From assembly GCA_035296325.1 (NCBI GenBank), contig DATHBD010000058.1:227636-291635 (forward strand): DNA of 64,000 nucleotides, in the 5' to 3' direction. This document shows, one piece after another, positions 41,618-49,089 of the stretch. Within the stretch, counting starts at the first letter, position 1. Each line of letters begins with the position of its first letter. The translations under genes were made by a program, and so were the position numbers. Source of the DNA: DATHBD01 sp035296325 (GTDB taxonomy: Bacteria; Actinomycetota; Actinomycetes; Mycobacteriales; Micromonosporaceae). The notes beneath the pieces were generated by a model, which saw nothing but the letters and a program-made list of their open reading frames with translations, made no database searches and was not told where the DNA came from.

Positions 41618-42247
41618 TCACCTCGAACGATTTCCCGACGACGCGGAGGTCAGCGCGTCCCAGGCTGCCATCGCGCAGGTGATGACCGCCTGCAGTTGGG
41701 CGCGGTCGGCGCCGTCGCGGGCCTGAATGGACAGGCCCTGCACCACGGTGGCGTAGTAGCGCGCGATGGCGTCGAGACCGTCGGGCGGCGCGGTGATGTC
41801 GCCGTCGGTGACGCCGCGGGCGAGTCGGTCCCTGATGGTGGTGAGCATGTCCCGCCGGCGATCGGCGAGGAACTCGCGGACCGCCTGGTTCTCCACGGCA
41901 CCGGTCGGCGCGGCCAGGATGAGCATGCAGTAGTGCGGTGTGTCCGAGCCGGTGATCTGGTCGGCGGTGGCTTGCAGCATGGCGTGGATCGCGTCGCGCG
42001 CGGTCGGCTCGTCGCGCAGCGCGCGCCTGGGCAGCTCGCCTGAGGTCCTGCCGTAGAGGGCCATGACCTTGCGGAACAGGTCTTCCTTGGTGCCGAAGCA
42101 GGCGTAGATGCTGGCCGAGGCGATGCCCATGGCCTGGGCAAGGTCATTGAGCGAGGTGCCCTCGTACCCGCGTTCCCAGAACACGTCCAGCGCCTGGCGC
42201 AGGGCGGTGTCCGGGTCGAATGTGCGCGGCCTGCCGCGGGTACCCAT
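41618..42247 (-). CDS. TetR-family transcriptional regulator
   Basis: This 209-residue protein has an N-terminal HTH, GRPRTFDPDTALRQALDVFWERGYEGTSLNDLAQAMGIASASIYACFGTKEDLFRKV, and a ligand-binding helical domain with HYCMLILAAP near residue 105. The ATG at 42247 follows GGAGGCTGG. It is divergent from a quinone-oxidoreductase gene, the classic layout in which a TetR protein represses itself and the neighbour. Palindromic candidate operators lie between them. Confidence 0.92.
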   Translation of the reverse strand: MGTRGRPRTFDPDTALRQALDVFWERGYEGTSLNDLAQAMGIASASIYACFGTKEDLFRKVMALYGRTSGELPRRALRDEPTARDAIHAMLQATADQITGSDTPHYCMLILAAPTGAVENQAVREFLADRRRDMLTTIRDRLARGVTDGDITAPPDGLDAIARYYATVVQGLSIQARDGADRAQLQAVITCAMAAWDALTSASSGNRSR

Positions 42248-42264
42248 CCAGCCTCCTTCCCGAC

Positions 42265-42336
42265 TTCTTTGTCGTTCGTTCAACTTACCTTGACCCCCGC
42301 TGCGGCGCCGTGAGAGATTCTTTGTCATTCGACAAA
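42265..42336. promoter_or_regulatory. repeated TetR-type operator between regulator and oxidoreductase
   Basis: TTCTTTGTCGTTCG (42265-42278) and TTCTTTGTCATTCG (42318-42331) are near-identical direct copies 53 bases apart. The second extends to the palindrome TTTGTCATTCGACAAA (42321-42336). One copy faces each divergent gene, as expected for TetR control of both. Confidence 0.7.
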
Positions 42337-42355
42337 CAAAGAAGGGTCGATCATC

Positions 42356-43354
42356 TTGAGTATCCCGTCCACCATGCGCGCCCTGCAGCAGACGTCACTG
42401 AACGGTCCGCAGGACCTACGCCTGATCACCGACGCGCCGGTGCCGAGTCCGGGGCCGGGCGAGATCCTGCTCCGGGTCACCGCCGCCGGCGTCAACTTCG
42501 TCGACATCTCGCAGGCCCGTGGCACGTTCGCGGGCGGCCCGCAGCCGCCGTACCTGGCGGGCATCGAGGGCGCCGGTGAGGTCACCGCCGTCGGCGCGGG
42601 CGTGACCGACGTGGCGCCCGGCGCTTCCGTCATCGGGGTCGGCGTTCGCGGCGGCGCCTTCGCCGAGTACATGGTGATCCCCGCGGCGGCCGCGGTCGGC
42701 GTGCCGACGGGCTGGTCCGACGAGCAGGCGCTGGGCCTGGTCGTGAACTGGCCGACCGCGCTGGCGGCGCTCAAGCCGCTGGGCGGCGTCACCGCAGGGC
42801 AGACCGTGTTGATCCACGCCGCGGCCGGCGGGACCGGCCAGGCGGCGGTGAGGATGGCCAAGCACTTCGGCGCGACGGTGATCGCCACGGCCTCGCCAGG
42901 CAAGCACGACGTGGTCCGGGCGCTTGGCGCCGACCACGTCATCGACTCGCGCGGCGGAGACATCGCCGCCGAGACCCTGCGGCTGACCGGCGGCGTGGGC
43001 GCCGACCTGGTACTGGAGTCGGTCGGCGGCCGCACCCTCGGCGCCAGCCTGGCCGCGACCAGGCGAGTCACCGGTCGGGTCGTCGTCTACGGCATGGCCG
43101 GCGGCGAGGCCGCGATCACCAACTGGGAGCTGGTCTACAAGCACCAGATCCACGTCATCGGGCTGAACCTGGGCATGCTGATCCAGGCCGCACCGCAGGT
43201 CTTCGGTGCGGTCATGGGCGAGTTGTTCGGACTCCTCGCGGCCGACGTGCTCACCCCTGGCCAGCCCACCGTTCACGAACTGGCCGAGGGGCCGAAAGTA
43301 CTCGCCGAACTGGAAGCACGGGCCACTGTGGGCAAGCTGGGACTGCTGCCCTGA
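42356..43354 (+). CDS. NADPH:quinone oxidoreductase-like (MDR superfamily)
   Basis: This 332-residue medium-chain dehydrogenase/reductase of the zinc-free quinone-oxidoreductase type has GPGEILLRVTAAGVNFVDISQARG, VLIHAAAGGTGQAAVRMAKHFGA (the AxxGxxG NADPH loop) and GADHVIDSRGGDIA. The catalytic zinc cysteines of alcohol dehydrogenases are absent. It probably reduces quinones or enones as a detoxification step induced through the divergent TetR protein. The TTG at 42356 has AGAAGGG at a suitable distance; the ATG at 42374 is an alternative start. Confidence 0.9.
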   Translation: MSIPSTMRALQQTSLNGPQDLRLITDAPVPSPGPGEILLRVTAAGVNFVDISQARGTFAGGPQPPYLAGIEGAGEVTAVGAGVTDVAPGASVIGVGVRGGAFAEYMVIPAAAAVGVPTGWSDEQALGLVVNWPTALAALKPLGGVTAGQTVLIHAAAGGTGQAAVRMAKHFGATVIATASPGKHDVVRALGADHVIDSRGGDIAAETLRLTGGVGADLVLESVGGRTLGASLAATRRVTGRVVVYGMAGGEAAITNWELVYKHQIHVIGLNLGMLIQAAPQVFGAVMGELFGLLAADVLTPGQPTVHELAEGPKVLAELEARATVGKLGLLP

Positions 43355-43375
43355 ACAGTCCGCAACTCCGGGCCC

Positions 43376-44827
43376 TCACCCGGGCAGGCGCGGCCCGGCC
43401 TCGCGCTGGGCGGCGAGCCAACGCTCCACCTCGTCGGCGGAGTGCGGCAGGCCGGCGGAGAGTACCCGCGCCCCGTCGGTGGTGACGAGCACGTTGTCCT
43501 CGATCCGGATGCCGATGCCGCGCAACTCGTCCGGGATCAGGTCGTCGTCGGGTTGGAAGTACAGGCCGGGCTCAACGGTGAGGACGAATCCCTCCTGCAG
43601 GGTGCCCTCCCGGTAGACCTCCTTCCGGGCCGCGGCGCAGTCGTGCACGTCCAGGCCCAGCATGTGTCCGAAGCCGTGCAGGCTCCACCGCCGGTACGCG
43701 ATGGTGTCCGGGTCCATCGCCTCGTCCACGCTGACCGGCAGCACCCCGAGCGCGTCCAGGCCCTCGGCGAGCACCCGCATGCACGCCTGGTGCACCGCGT
43801 CGAACGCGACGCCGGGGCGCACCGCCTCGACGCCCGCCCGCTGCGAGCGGTACACCAGGTCGTACACCTGGCGCTGGAGCGGCGTGAAGGTGCCGGAGAC
43901 CGGCAGGGTGCGGGTCACGTCGGCGGTGTAGAGGTGGGTGCCCTCCACGCCCATGTCCATCAGCAGCAGCTCACCCGGGCGGGTCCGGCCGTCGTTGCGG
44001 GTCCAGTGCAACGTCGCGGCGTGCGGGCCGGCGCCCACGATCGATCCGTAGCCGACGCCGTTGCCGTCGTGCCGGGCGCGCAGGGCGAACACGCCCTCCA
44101 GCAGCCGCTCGCTCACCGGCCGGTCGGCGGGCAGGATCCGCGCCACGTCCTCGAAGCCGAGGACGGTCGCGTCGACCGCCTCCTGCAGTCGGGCGACCTC
44201 CCACTCCTCCTTGACCAGCCGCAGCTCCGACAGGACGCGGGCAAGCTCGGTGTCCCGTGCGGGGTCGGTCGCGCGTACGTCGCGGTCCACCGACGTATCG
44301 AGGCCGCGCAGCACCCTGGTACGGGCCGGCGCGCACCCGGCGAGCGCCGCCGGCAGGTCGGCCAGCGGGGCGGTCTGGACGCCGAGTTCGGTGGCCTTCT
44401 CGGCGAGGGTGTGCCGCCGCCCGATCCACAGCTCCCCGTGGTTGCGGTCCTTGAAGAACTCGTCGTTGGTCCGCGACGACCGGGGTCGCACGTAGAGCAC
44501 GGCGTCGTGGCCGCTGCCGGAGGGCGCGAGCACCAGCACCGCGTCGGGATCGTGCTCGCCGGTCAGCCAGTAGTGGTCGGTGCCGGGCCGGAAGGGGTAC
44601 ACCGTGTCGTTCGCGCGTACCTTCTCACCGCCCGACGGGATGACCAGGGTCTCTCCGGGGAACGCGTCGGAGAGCTGCGCGCGGCGCTTCGCGTGGTGCG
44701 GCGACTCGGCCAGCGGAGTGACCGTCAGGGGCGTCTCGCGCCAGCCGGTGCGCATGAACTCGACGTACCGCTCCGGAAAGTCCGGGTCGTGTGCCGTCGT
44801 ACCGTCAGGTTCGCTGGACCCGCTCAT
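43376..44827 (-). CDS. pepP: Xaa-Pro aminopeptidase (aminopeptidase P)
   Basis: This 483-residue M24 metallopeptidase removes N-terminal residues before proline. It has the aminopeptidase-P N-terminal domain (RRAQLSDAFPGETLVIPSGGEKVRANDTVYPFRPGTDHYWLTG) and a pita-bread catalytic domain with the dinuclear metal ligands LLMDMGVEGTHLYTADVTRT (two Asp), HGFGHMLGLDVHD (His), TVEPGLYF and GIRIEDNVLVT (two Glu). The ATG at 44827 follows GGAGGCGGC. It is divergent from the AsnB-like gene with a 61-base gap. Confidence 0.95.
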   Translation of the reverse strand: MSGSSEPDGTTAHDPDFPERYVEFMRTGWRETPLTVTPLAESPHHAKRRAQLSDAFPGETLVIPSGGEKVRANDTVYPFRPGTDHYWLTGEHDPDAVLVLAPSGSGHDAVLYVRPRSSRTNDEFFKDRNHGELWIGRRHTLAEKATELGVQTAPLADLPAALAGCAPARTRVLRGLDTSVDRDVRATDPARDTELARVLSELRLVKEEWEVARLQEAVDATVLGFEDVARILPADRPVSERLLEGVFALRARHDGNGVGYGSIVGAGPHAATLHWTRNDGRTRPGELLLMDMGVEGTHLYTADVTRTLPVSGTFTPLQRQVYDLVYRSQRAGVEAVRPGVAFDAVHQACMRVLAEGLDALGVLPVSVDEAMDPDTIAYRRWSLHGFGHMLGLDVHDCAAARKEVYREGTLQEGFVLTVEPGLYFQPDDDLIPDELRGIGIRIEDNVLVTTDGARVLSAGLPHSADEVERWLAAQREAGPRLPG

Positions 44828-44888
44828 GGCCGCCTCCGGAAAGAAATTGTCCCGCGCCGCCGACGGTACCCCGTGACAGGATGTCGCC

Positions 44889-46793
44889 ATGGTGGGAGTG
44901 GTGGCCTTCGTCGCTGCGCGCGGTGACGCGACGCAGCGCGTCGGCGCGCTGACCGATGCGCTGGGTGTGCTCGCCCATCGTGGCGGGCCGGCGGATGTGG
45001 TGGTCGTGCCCGGGGGTGCGGCGGCGTTGGGCGGCGGACCGGTGAGCTATCCGGCCTCGGGCGCCGACGCGGGGAGGTATCTGATCGCCTTCGACGGGGA
45101 GATCTTCAACGCGGCGGAACTGCGGGCCGAACTGCAGCGCGAGTACCGGGCGACGTTCGCCACGGGGAGTGCCGCGGAGGTCGTCGTCGCCGCGTACCAC
45201 TACCGCGGGCCCAGTTCGGTGAGCGATCTGCGGGGGCCGTACGCCTTCGTGCTCTGGGACGACCGGGCCCGGCGCGCGTTCGGCGCCCGCGACCCGTGGG
45301 GCGGCCGACCGCTGTACCACCTGGTCACCGCGGACGGGCTGTACCTGGCGAGCGAGAAGAAGGCGCTGCTGCCGCTGCTCCGGTCCGACAGCGACGACGA
45401 CGATGATGATGATGATGACGGCGACGCCGGCCCGATCGACACGGCCCGCCTCGGGCAGTACCTGACGATGCAGTACGTCCCGGAGCCGCACACCCTGCAC
45501 CGGCGCATCGCCCGGATCGGCGCGGGGGAGTCGTTCGCACATACCCGGGGTGGCCCGGTCGCGAACCGGCGCTTCGCCGGCCACGCCTTCGCGCCGGTAC
45601 AGCCGGAGAACCCGGCCGAGCTGTACAGCCGCATCCGGCAGGCGCTGGCGGAGAGCGTGGGCACCGCCGCGCGGGCCGGCGGGTCGGTTGGCGCGCTGCT
45701 CTCCGGTGGCCTGGACTCCGCGGCGATCGTGGCCCTGGCCCGCGAGCGGGAGCCGGCCCTGCGCGCCTTCACCGTCGGGTACGACGTCGACGGGTACTCC
45801 GAGGTGGACCTGGCCGAGGCCACCGCCGCCGAACTCGACGTGCCGTGCACCCGGGTCGTGGTCGGCGTCGGCGACGTCATCGATGCGTTGCCGCGGGTCG
45901 TCTGGCACCTCGACGATCCCAATGCCGACCCGGCTGCCGTCGCGCTCTACCTGCTCGCGCGCCGGGCCAGCCGGGATGTCGATGCGGTGCTCTCCGGCGA
46001 CGGTGCCGACGAGCTGTTCGGCGGGTACGGCCTGTACCGCGAGCCGGTGTCGCTGGCGCCGGTGAGTCAGCTTCCCCACCCGTTGCGCCGCGGGCTGCGC
46101 ACCGTCGCGCAGCGGCTCCCGGAGGGGATGCGGGGGCGCAGCTTCCTGGAGCGCGCCACCACGCCGGTCGAGCAGCGCTACAGCGGCAGCGCGCGCGTCT
46201 TCACCGATGCCGAGACCGCGTCACTGCTGCGCCGGGACGATCTCGAGGCGCGTGCCACCGACCTCACCGCGCCGGTGTACGCCCGGGCCGGCCGGCTCGA
46301 CGACGTCACCCGGATGCAGTTCGTCGACGTGTACACCCGGCTGCGCGGGGACGTGCTGGTCAAGGCGGACCGCCTGACCATGGCACACGGGTTGCGCCTG
46401 CGTACGCCGTTCCTGGACCCGGCGGTCGCCGCGGTCGCCGCCACGATCCCCACCGAGTTGCGGGTGCCCCGCCGGTCGTCGGAGACGAAGGCGGCCCTGC
46501 GTCGAGCCCTGATCGACGTGGTGCCGGCGACCGTGCTGCACCGCCGGCGGGCCGCCATCACCAGCCCGGTCGCCGTCTGGCTGCGGGGCGACCTGGGGGA
46601 CTGGGCCGACGACGTGCTCGCCGCCTCGCACGGTGCCGCGCTGCTCGACGTCGAGCTCGTCCGGGGGTTGCTCGCGGCACACCGTCGGGGCGACGGGGAC
46701 CACGGCCGGAAGATCTGGACAGCGTTGATCTTCTGTCTGTGGCACGACATCTTCGTGTCCGGATCCCGTACGCCCCAGCCCATCAGCCCGTGA
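44889..46793 (+). CDS. asparagine synthetase-like ligase without the glutaminase cysteine
   Basis: This 634-residue protein has the AsnB two-domain plan. The C-terminal AMP-forming synthetase domain is intact: GALLSGGLDSAAIV PP-loop near residue 272, SGDGADELFGGYGLYR near residue 372, and VKADRLTMAHGLRLRTPFLD. The N-terminal class II amidotransferase domain begins MVGVV instead of MCGI, so the nucleophile Cys is absent, and the usual RGPD and RR segments are degraded. A nine-Asp run (residues 169-177) lies in a surface loop. It may use ammonia or another amine, as beta-lactam-synthetase-type relatives do. pfkB-like gene follows 20 bases later. Confidence 0.88.
   Translation: MVGVVAFVAARGDATQRVGALTDALGVLAHRGGPADVVVVPGGAAALGGGPVSYPASGADAGRYLIAFDGEIFNAAELRAELQREYRATFATGSAAEVVVAAYHYRGPSSVSDLRGPYAFVLWDDRARRAFGARDPWGGRPLYHLVTADGLYLASEKKALLPLLRSDSDDDDDDDDDGDAGPIDTARLGQYLTMQYVPEPHTLHRRIARIGAGESFAHTRGGPVANRRFAGHAFAPVQPENPAELYSRIRQALAESVGTAARAGGSVGALLSGGLDSAAIVALAREREPALRAFTVGYDVDGYSEVDLAEATAAELDVPCTRVVVGVGDVIDALPRVVWHLDDPNADPAAVALYLLARRASRDVDAVLSGDGADELFGGYGLYREPVSLAPVSQLPHPLRRGLRTVAQRLPEGMRGRSFLERATTPVEQRYSGSARVFTDAETASLLRRDDLEARATDLTAPVYARAGRLDDVTRMQFVDVYTRLRGDVLVKADRLTMAHGLRLRTPFLDPAVAAVAATIPTELRVPRRSSETKAALRRALIDVVPATVLHRRRAAITSPVAVWLRGDLGDWADDVLAASHGAALLDVELVRGLLAAHRRGDGDHGRKIWTALIFCLWHDIFVSGSRTPQPISP
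45392..45418 (+). repeat. GAY trinucleotide run encoding nine aspartates
   Basis: Nine consecutive Asp codons (three GAC, five GAT, one GAC) include a pure GAT tract, unusual in this GC-rich context. It lies within the AsnB-like coding frame and could vary in length by slippage without shifting the frame. Confidence 0.9.
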
Positions 46794-46813
46794 ACGGCCA
46801 CCCAGGAGGATCC

Positions 46814-47755
46814 ATGCCGGACCGGTACGCCGTCGTCATCGGCGAGGCGCTCGTCGATATGTTGGAGAATGAGCTCGACGGGGACGTGATCTACCGTCCG
46901 GCCATCGGCGGTGCGCCGCTGAACGTGGCGGTCGGGCTCGCCCGGCTGGGGGCTCCGGTGCGGTTCGCCGGTTCGGTCGGCAACGACCTCTGGGGCGAGC
47001 GGATCCGGGCGTTCCTCCGGGTGTCCGGCGTGGACGACGGGCACGTGGTCGTGGCCGGCGTGCCGACCACGCTGGCGGTGGCGACCTTCTCCGGCTCGGA
47101 GCCGGATTTCCGTTTCTACGGCGAGCCGCCGTCGTACGGGTTTCTCTCCCCTGACGACCTGGACGTGGCCACCGTCGAGGGCGCCGCCCTGCTCTACTGC
47201 GGGTCGATCGCGCTGCTGTGCGAGCCGGTCCTGGCGGCGGCCCGGCAGGCGTGGGCGGTGCCCGGGCCGGTCCGGGTCTTCGACCCCAACGTGCGGGCCC
47301 GGCTGCTGACCGACGTGCCGGCGTACCGCGCCGTCGTCGACGACTTCGCCGCGACGGCCGCGCTTGTCAAGATCAGTGCTGCCGACGCCGCGGTGCTCTA
47401 CGGCGACGCCGCGCCGCGGGCGGTGGCGGAGCACCTGCTGGGGCTGGGCGCCGGGGCGGTGGTCGTGACCCGCGGCGGGGATGGCGCGCTGCTGGCCGCC
47501 GCCGGCGAGGTGGTCGAACTGGCGGTGCCGCGGGCCCGCGCGGTGGACGCCACCGGTGCCGGGGACGCCACCATGGCGGGGCTGCTGTACGGCCTGTTCA
47601 GCCAGCCGGTCCCCGCCGACATCGGCGCGTGGCTGGCGATCACCCGGTTCGCGATGACAGTCGCGGCGATCGTGGTCGAGTCCCCCGGCGGGGCGACCGC
47701 GATGCCCCGCCGCGAGCAGGTCCTGGAGCGCCTCGCGGAAGGGCTGAGCGGCTGA
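46814..47755 (+). CDS. PfkB-family carbohydrate kinase (fructokinase-like)
   Basis: This 313-residue ribokinase-fold protein starts YAVVIGEALVDML and has PAIGGAPLNVAVGLARLGAPVRFAGSVGNDLWG, the N-terminal PfkB signature with the sugar-binding GG. The VDATGAGDATMAGLLYGL signature near residue 255 carries the catalytic Asp. Similarity is closest to fructokinases, so fructose to fructose 6-phosphate is the likely reaction, with moderate confidence. The ATG at 46814 follows AGGAGGATCC. Its TGA abuts the stop of the next, convergent gene. Confidence 0.9.
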   Translation: MPDRYAVVIGEALVDMLENELDGDVIYRPAIGGAPLNVAVGLARLGAPVRFAGSVGNDLWGERIRAFLRVSGVDDGHVVVAGVPTTLAVATFSGSEPDFRFYGEPPSYGFLSPDDLDVATVEGAALLYCGSIALLCEPVLAAARQAWAVPGPVRVFDPNVRARLLTDVPAYRAVVDDFAATAALVKISAADAAVLYGDAAPRAVAEHLLGLGAGAVVVTRGGDGALLAAAGEVVELAVPRARAVDATGAGDATMAGLLYGLFSQPVPADIGAWLAITRFAMTVAAIVVESPGGATAMPRREQVLERLAEGLSG

Positions 47756-48610
47756 TCAGCTCCGCCGGTCGGGCTCCGCCGAGTCCGTCCGGCCGTCGAG
47801 TTCGGCGTACCCGCGGGTGACCGCCACCAGCGCGGTGGCCGGCTCGTACGCCACCTTGGCGGCCACCGCGGACGCGGGCGCCCGGTCGGCGTGCCCGGCG
47901 CGGATGAGCCACGCCAGCGCGGTGAGCTCCTCGTGCTGCAGCCGCAGAAACGCCGGGTCCACCACCGCCCCGTGGCCGGGCACGATCCGGGTGGCGGGGG
48001 AGAGCACCGGCACCAGCGCGGCGAGGGTCTCCGGCCAGTCCAGCGGGTACGCGTCGTCGAACTGCGGCGGCGCGCCCTCCTCGACCAGATCACCGGTCAT
48101 CACGGTGTCCGCGTCCGGCACCAGCACCACCAGGTCGCCAGCGGTGTGGCCGCGCCCGAGGTGGCGCAGCACCACGGGGCGCCCGCCGACGTCGAGGGTC
48201 GCCTCCGCCTGCACCAGGCGGTCCGGCACCGTGATGGCCACCGCCGCCACGCCTTCGGCGAGCTGTGGTCGGCCCGGCGCCAGCTCGTCGTGCCACTGCC
48301 GCTGCAGCGCCGCGCCGAAGTCCCGGAGCGCCGCGGCGGCCTCGGTGTGCGCCCAGATCGGCGCACCGGCCAGCGCCAGTACGCCGTTGCCGAAGCAGTG
48401 GTCGTAATGATGATGCGTGTTGACCACGACCAGCGGCGCGGTCGTGATCCGGCGTACCGCCGTCAGCAGCTCCCTGCCCTGCGCCTCGGTGGAGAGCGTG
48501 TCCACCACCAGCGCCTGCTCGTCACCCACGATCAGCGTCACGTTGACGTCGAGGACCGGGTACCGCAGGACGTAGACCTCCGCGGCCACCTCCTCGAACG
48601 CGACGTTCAT
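47756..48610 (-). CDS. metallo-beta-lactamase-fold hydrolase
   Basis: This 284-residue protein has the zinc motif NTHHHYDHCFGN near residue 65 (HxHxDH), HLGRGHTAGDLVVLVP, the bridging Asp in MTGDLVEEGAP and a late PGHG. These are the ligands of a dinuclear MBL site. It is cytosolic and of SoxH/glyoxalase-II-like general type; the substrate is unknown. The ATG at 48610 overlaps the stop of the upstream FlK-like gene (ATGA), so the two are translated together. Confidence 0.88.
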   Translation of the reverse strand: MNVAFEEVAAEVYVLRYPVLDVNVTLIVGDEQALVVDTLSTEAQGRELLTAVRRITTAPLVVVNTHHHYDHCFGNGVLALAGAPIWAHTEAAAALRDFGAALQRQWHDELAPGRPQLAEGVAAVAITVPDRLVQAEATLDVGGRPVVLRHLGRGHTAGDLVVLVPDADTVMTGDLVEEGAPPQFDDAYPLDWPETLAALVPVLSPATRIVPGHGAVVDPAFLRLQHEELTALAWLIRAGHADRAPASAVAAKVAYEPATALVAVTRGYAELDGRTDSAEPDRRS

Positions 48611-49047
48611 GACCAGCCGGCCGCTTTTGCCAGGAAGCGCTGCCGATCGACGAGCACCCGCTCCACGCGGCCGTCGGCGACCGCTGTCGAGCCTTCCCGC
48701 ACCACGAACTCGAAGTGCAGTCGCCGGCCGTCCACCTGAGCCAGACGCGCCTCCGCGATGACGGTCCGCCCGATCGGCGTCGCGGTCAGGTGATCGATCT
48801 CGACCCGGGTCCCGACGGTGGTGCAGCCCGGCGGCAGCCGTCGTGCCGTCGCGGCGACGCTGGCGGCCTCGGCGAGCGCCACCACCCGGGGGGTGGCGAG
48901 GACCGGCACGTCGCCGGAGCCGAGGGTCTGCGCGGTGTCCGCCTCGGTGATGGTCAGCTCGACCCGGGCGGCGGCACCCACCCAGTCATCGGCCGCAACG
49001 TCCGCGGGTGCTGGCGCTTCCCGCTCCGGTTGCATGGGTCTAAGCAT
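48607..49047 (-). CDS. FlK-like hotdog thioesterase
   Basis: This 146-residue hotdog-fold protein resembles the fluoroacetyl-CoA thioesterase FlK. It has GSGDVPVLATPRVVALAEAASVAA, placing Thr and Glu as in the FlK active site, and VEIDHLTATPIGRTVIAEA, placing the catalytic His. The usual FlK-family role is hydrolysis of small acyl-CoA thioesters. Specificity for fluoroacetyl-CoA cannot be claimed. The start may be the ATG at 49047 or 49035. It is coupled to the MBL-fold gene, which suggests a joint hydrolytic step. Confidence 0.85.
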   Translation of the reverse strand: MLRPMQPEREAPAPADVAADDWVGAAARVELTITEADTAQTLGSGDVPVLATPRVVALAEAASVAATARRLPPGCTTVGTRVEIDHLTATPIGRTVIAEARLAQVDGRRLHFEFVVREGSTAVADGRVERVLVDRQRFLAKAAGWS

Positions 49048-49089
49048 ATGCGGACCACCGCAGGCGCCGCGGATGGCCAGCGCGTTGGC

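Noticed and set aside
44760..44780. A GGAAAGTCCGGG-like string resembling an RNase P RNA motif
   Set aside because: It lies within the aminopeptidase P coding sequence and lacks the other conserved RNase P elements.
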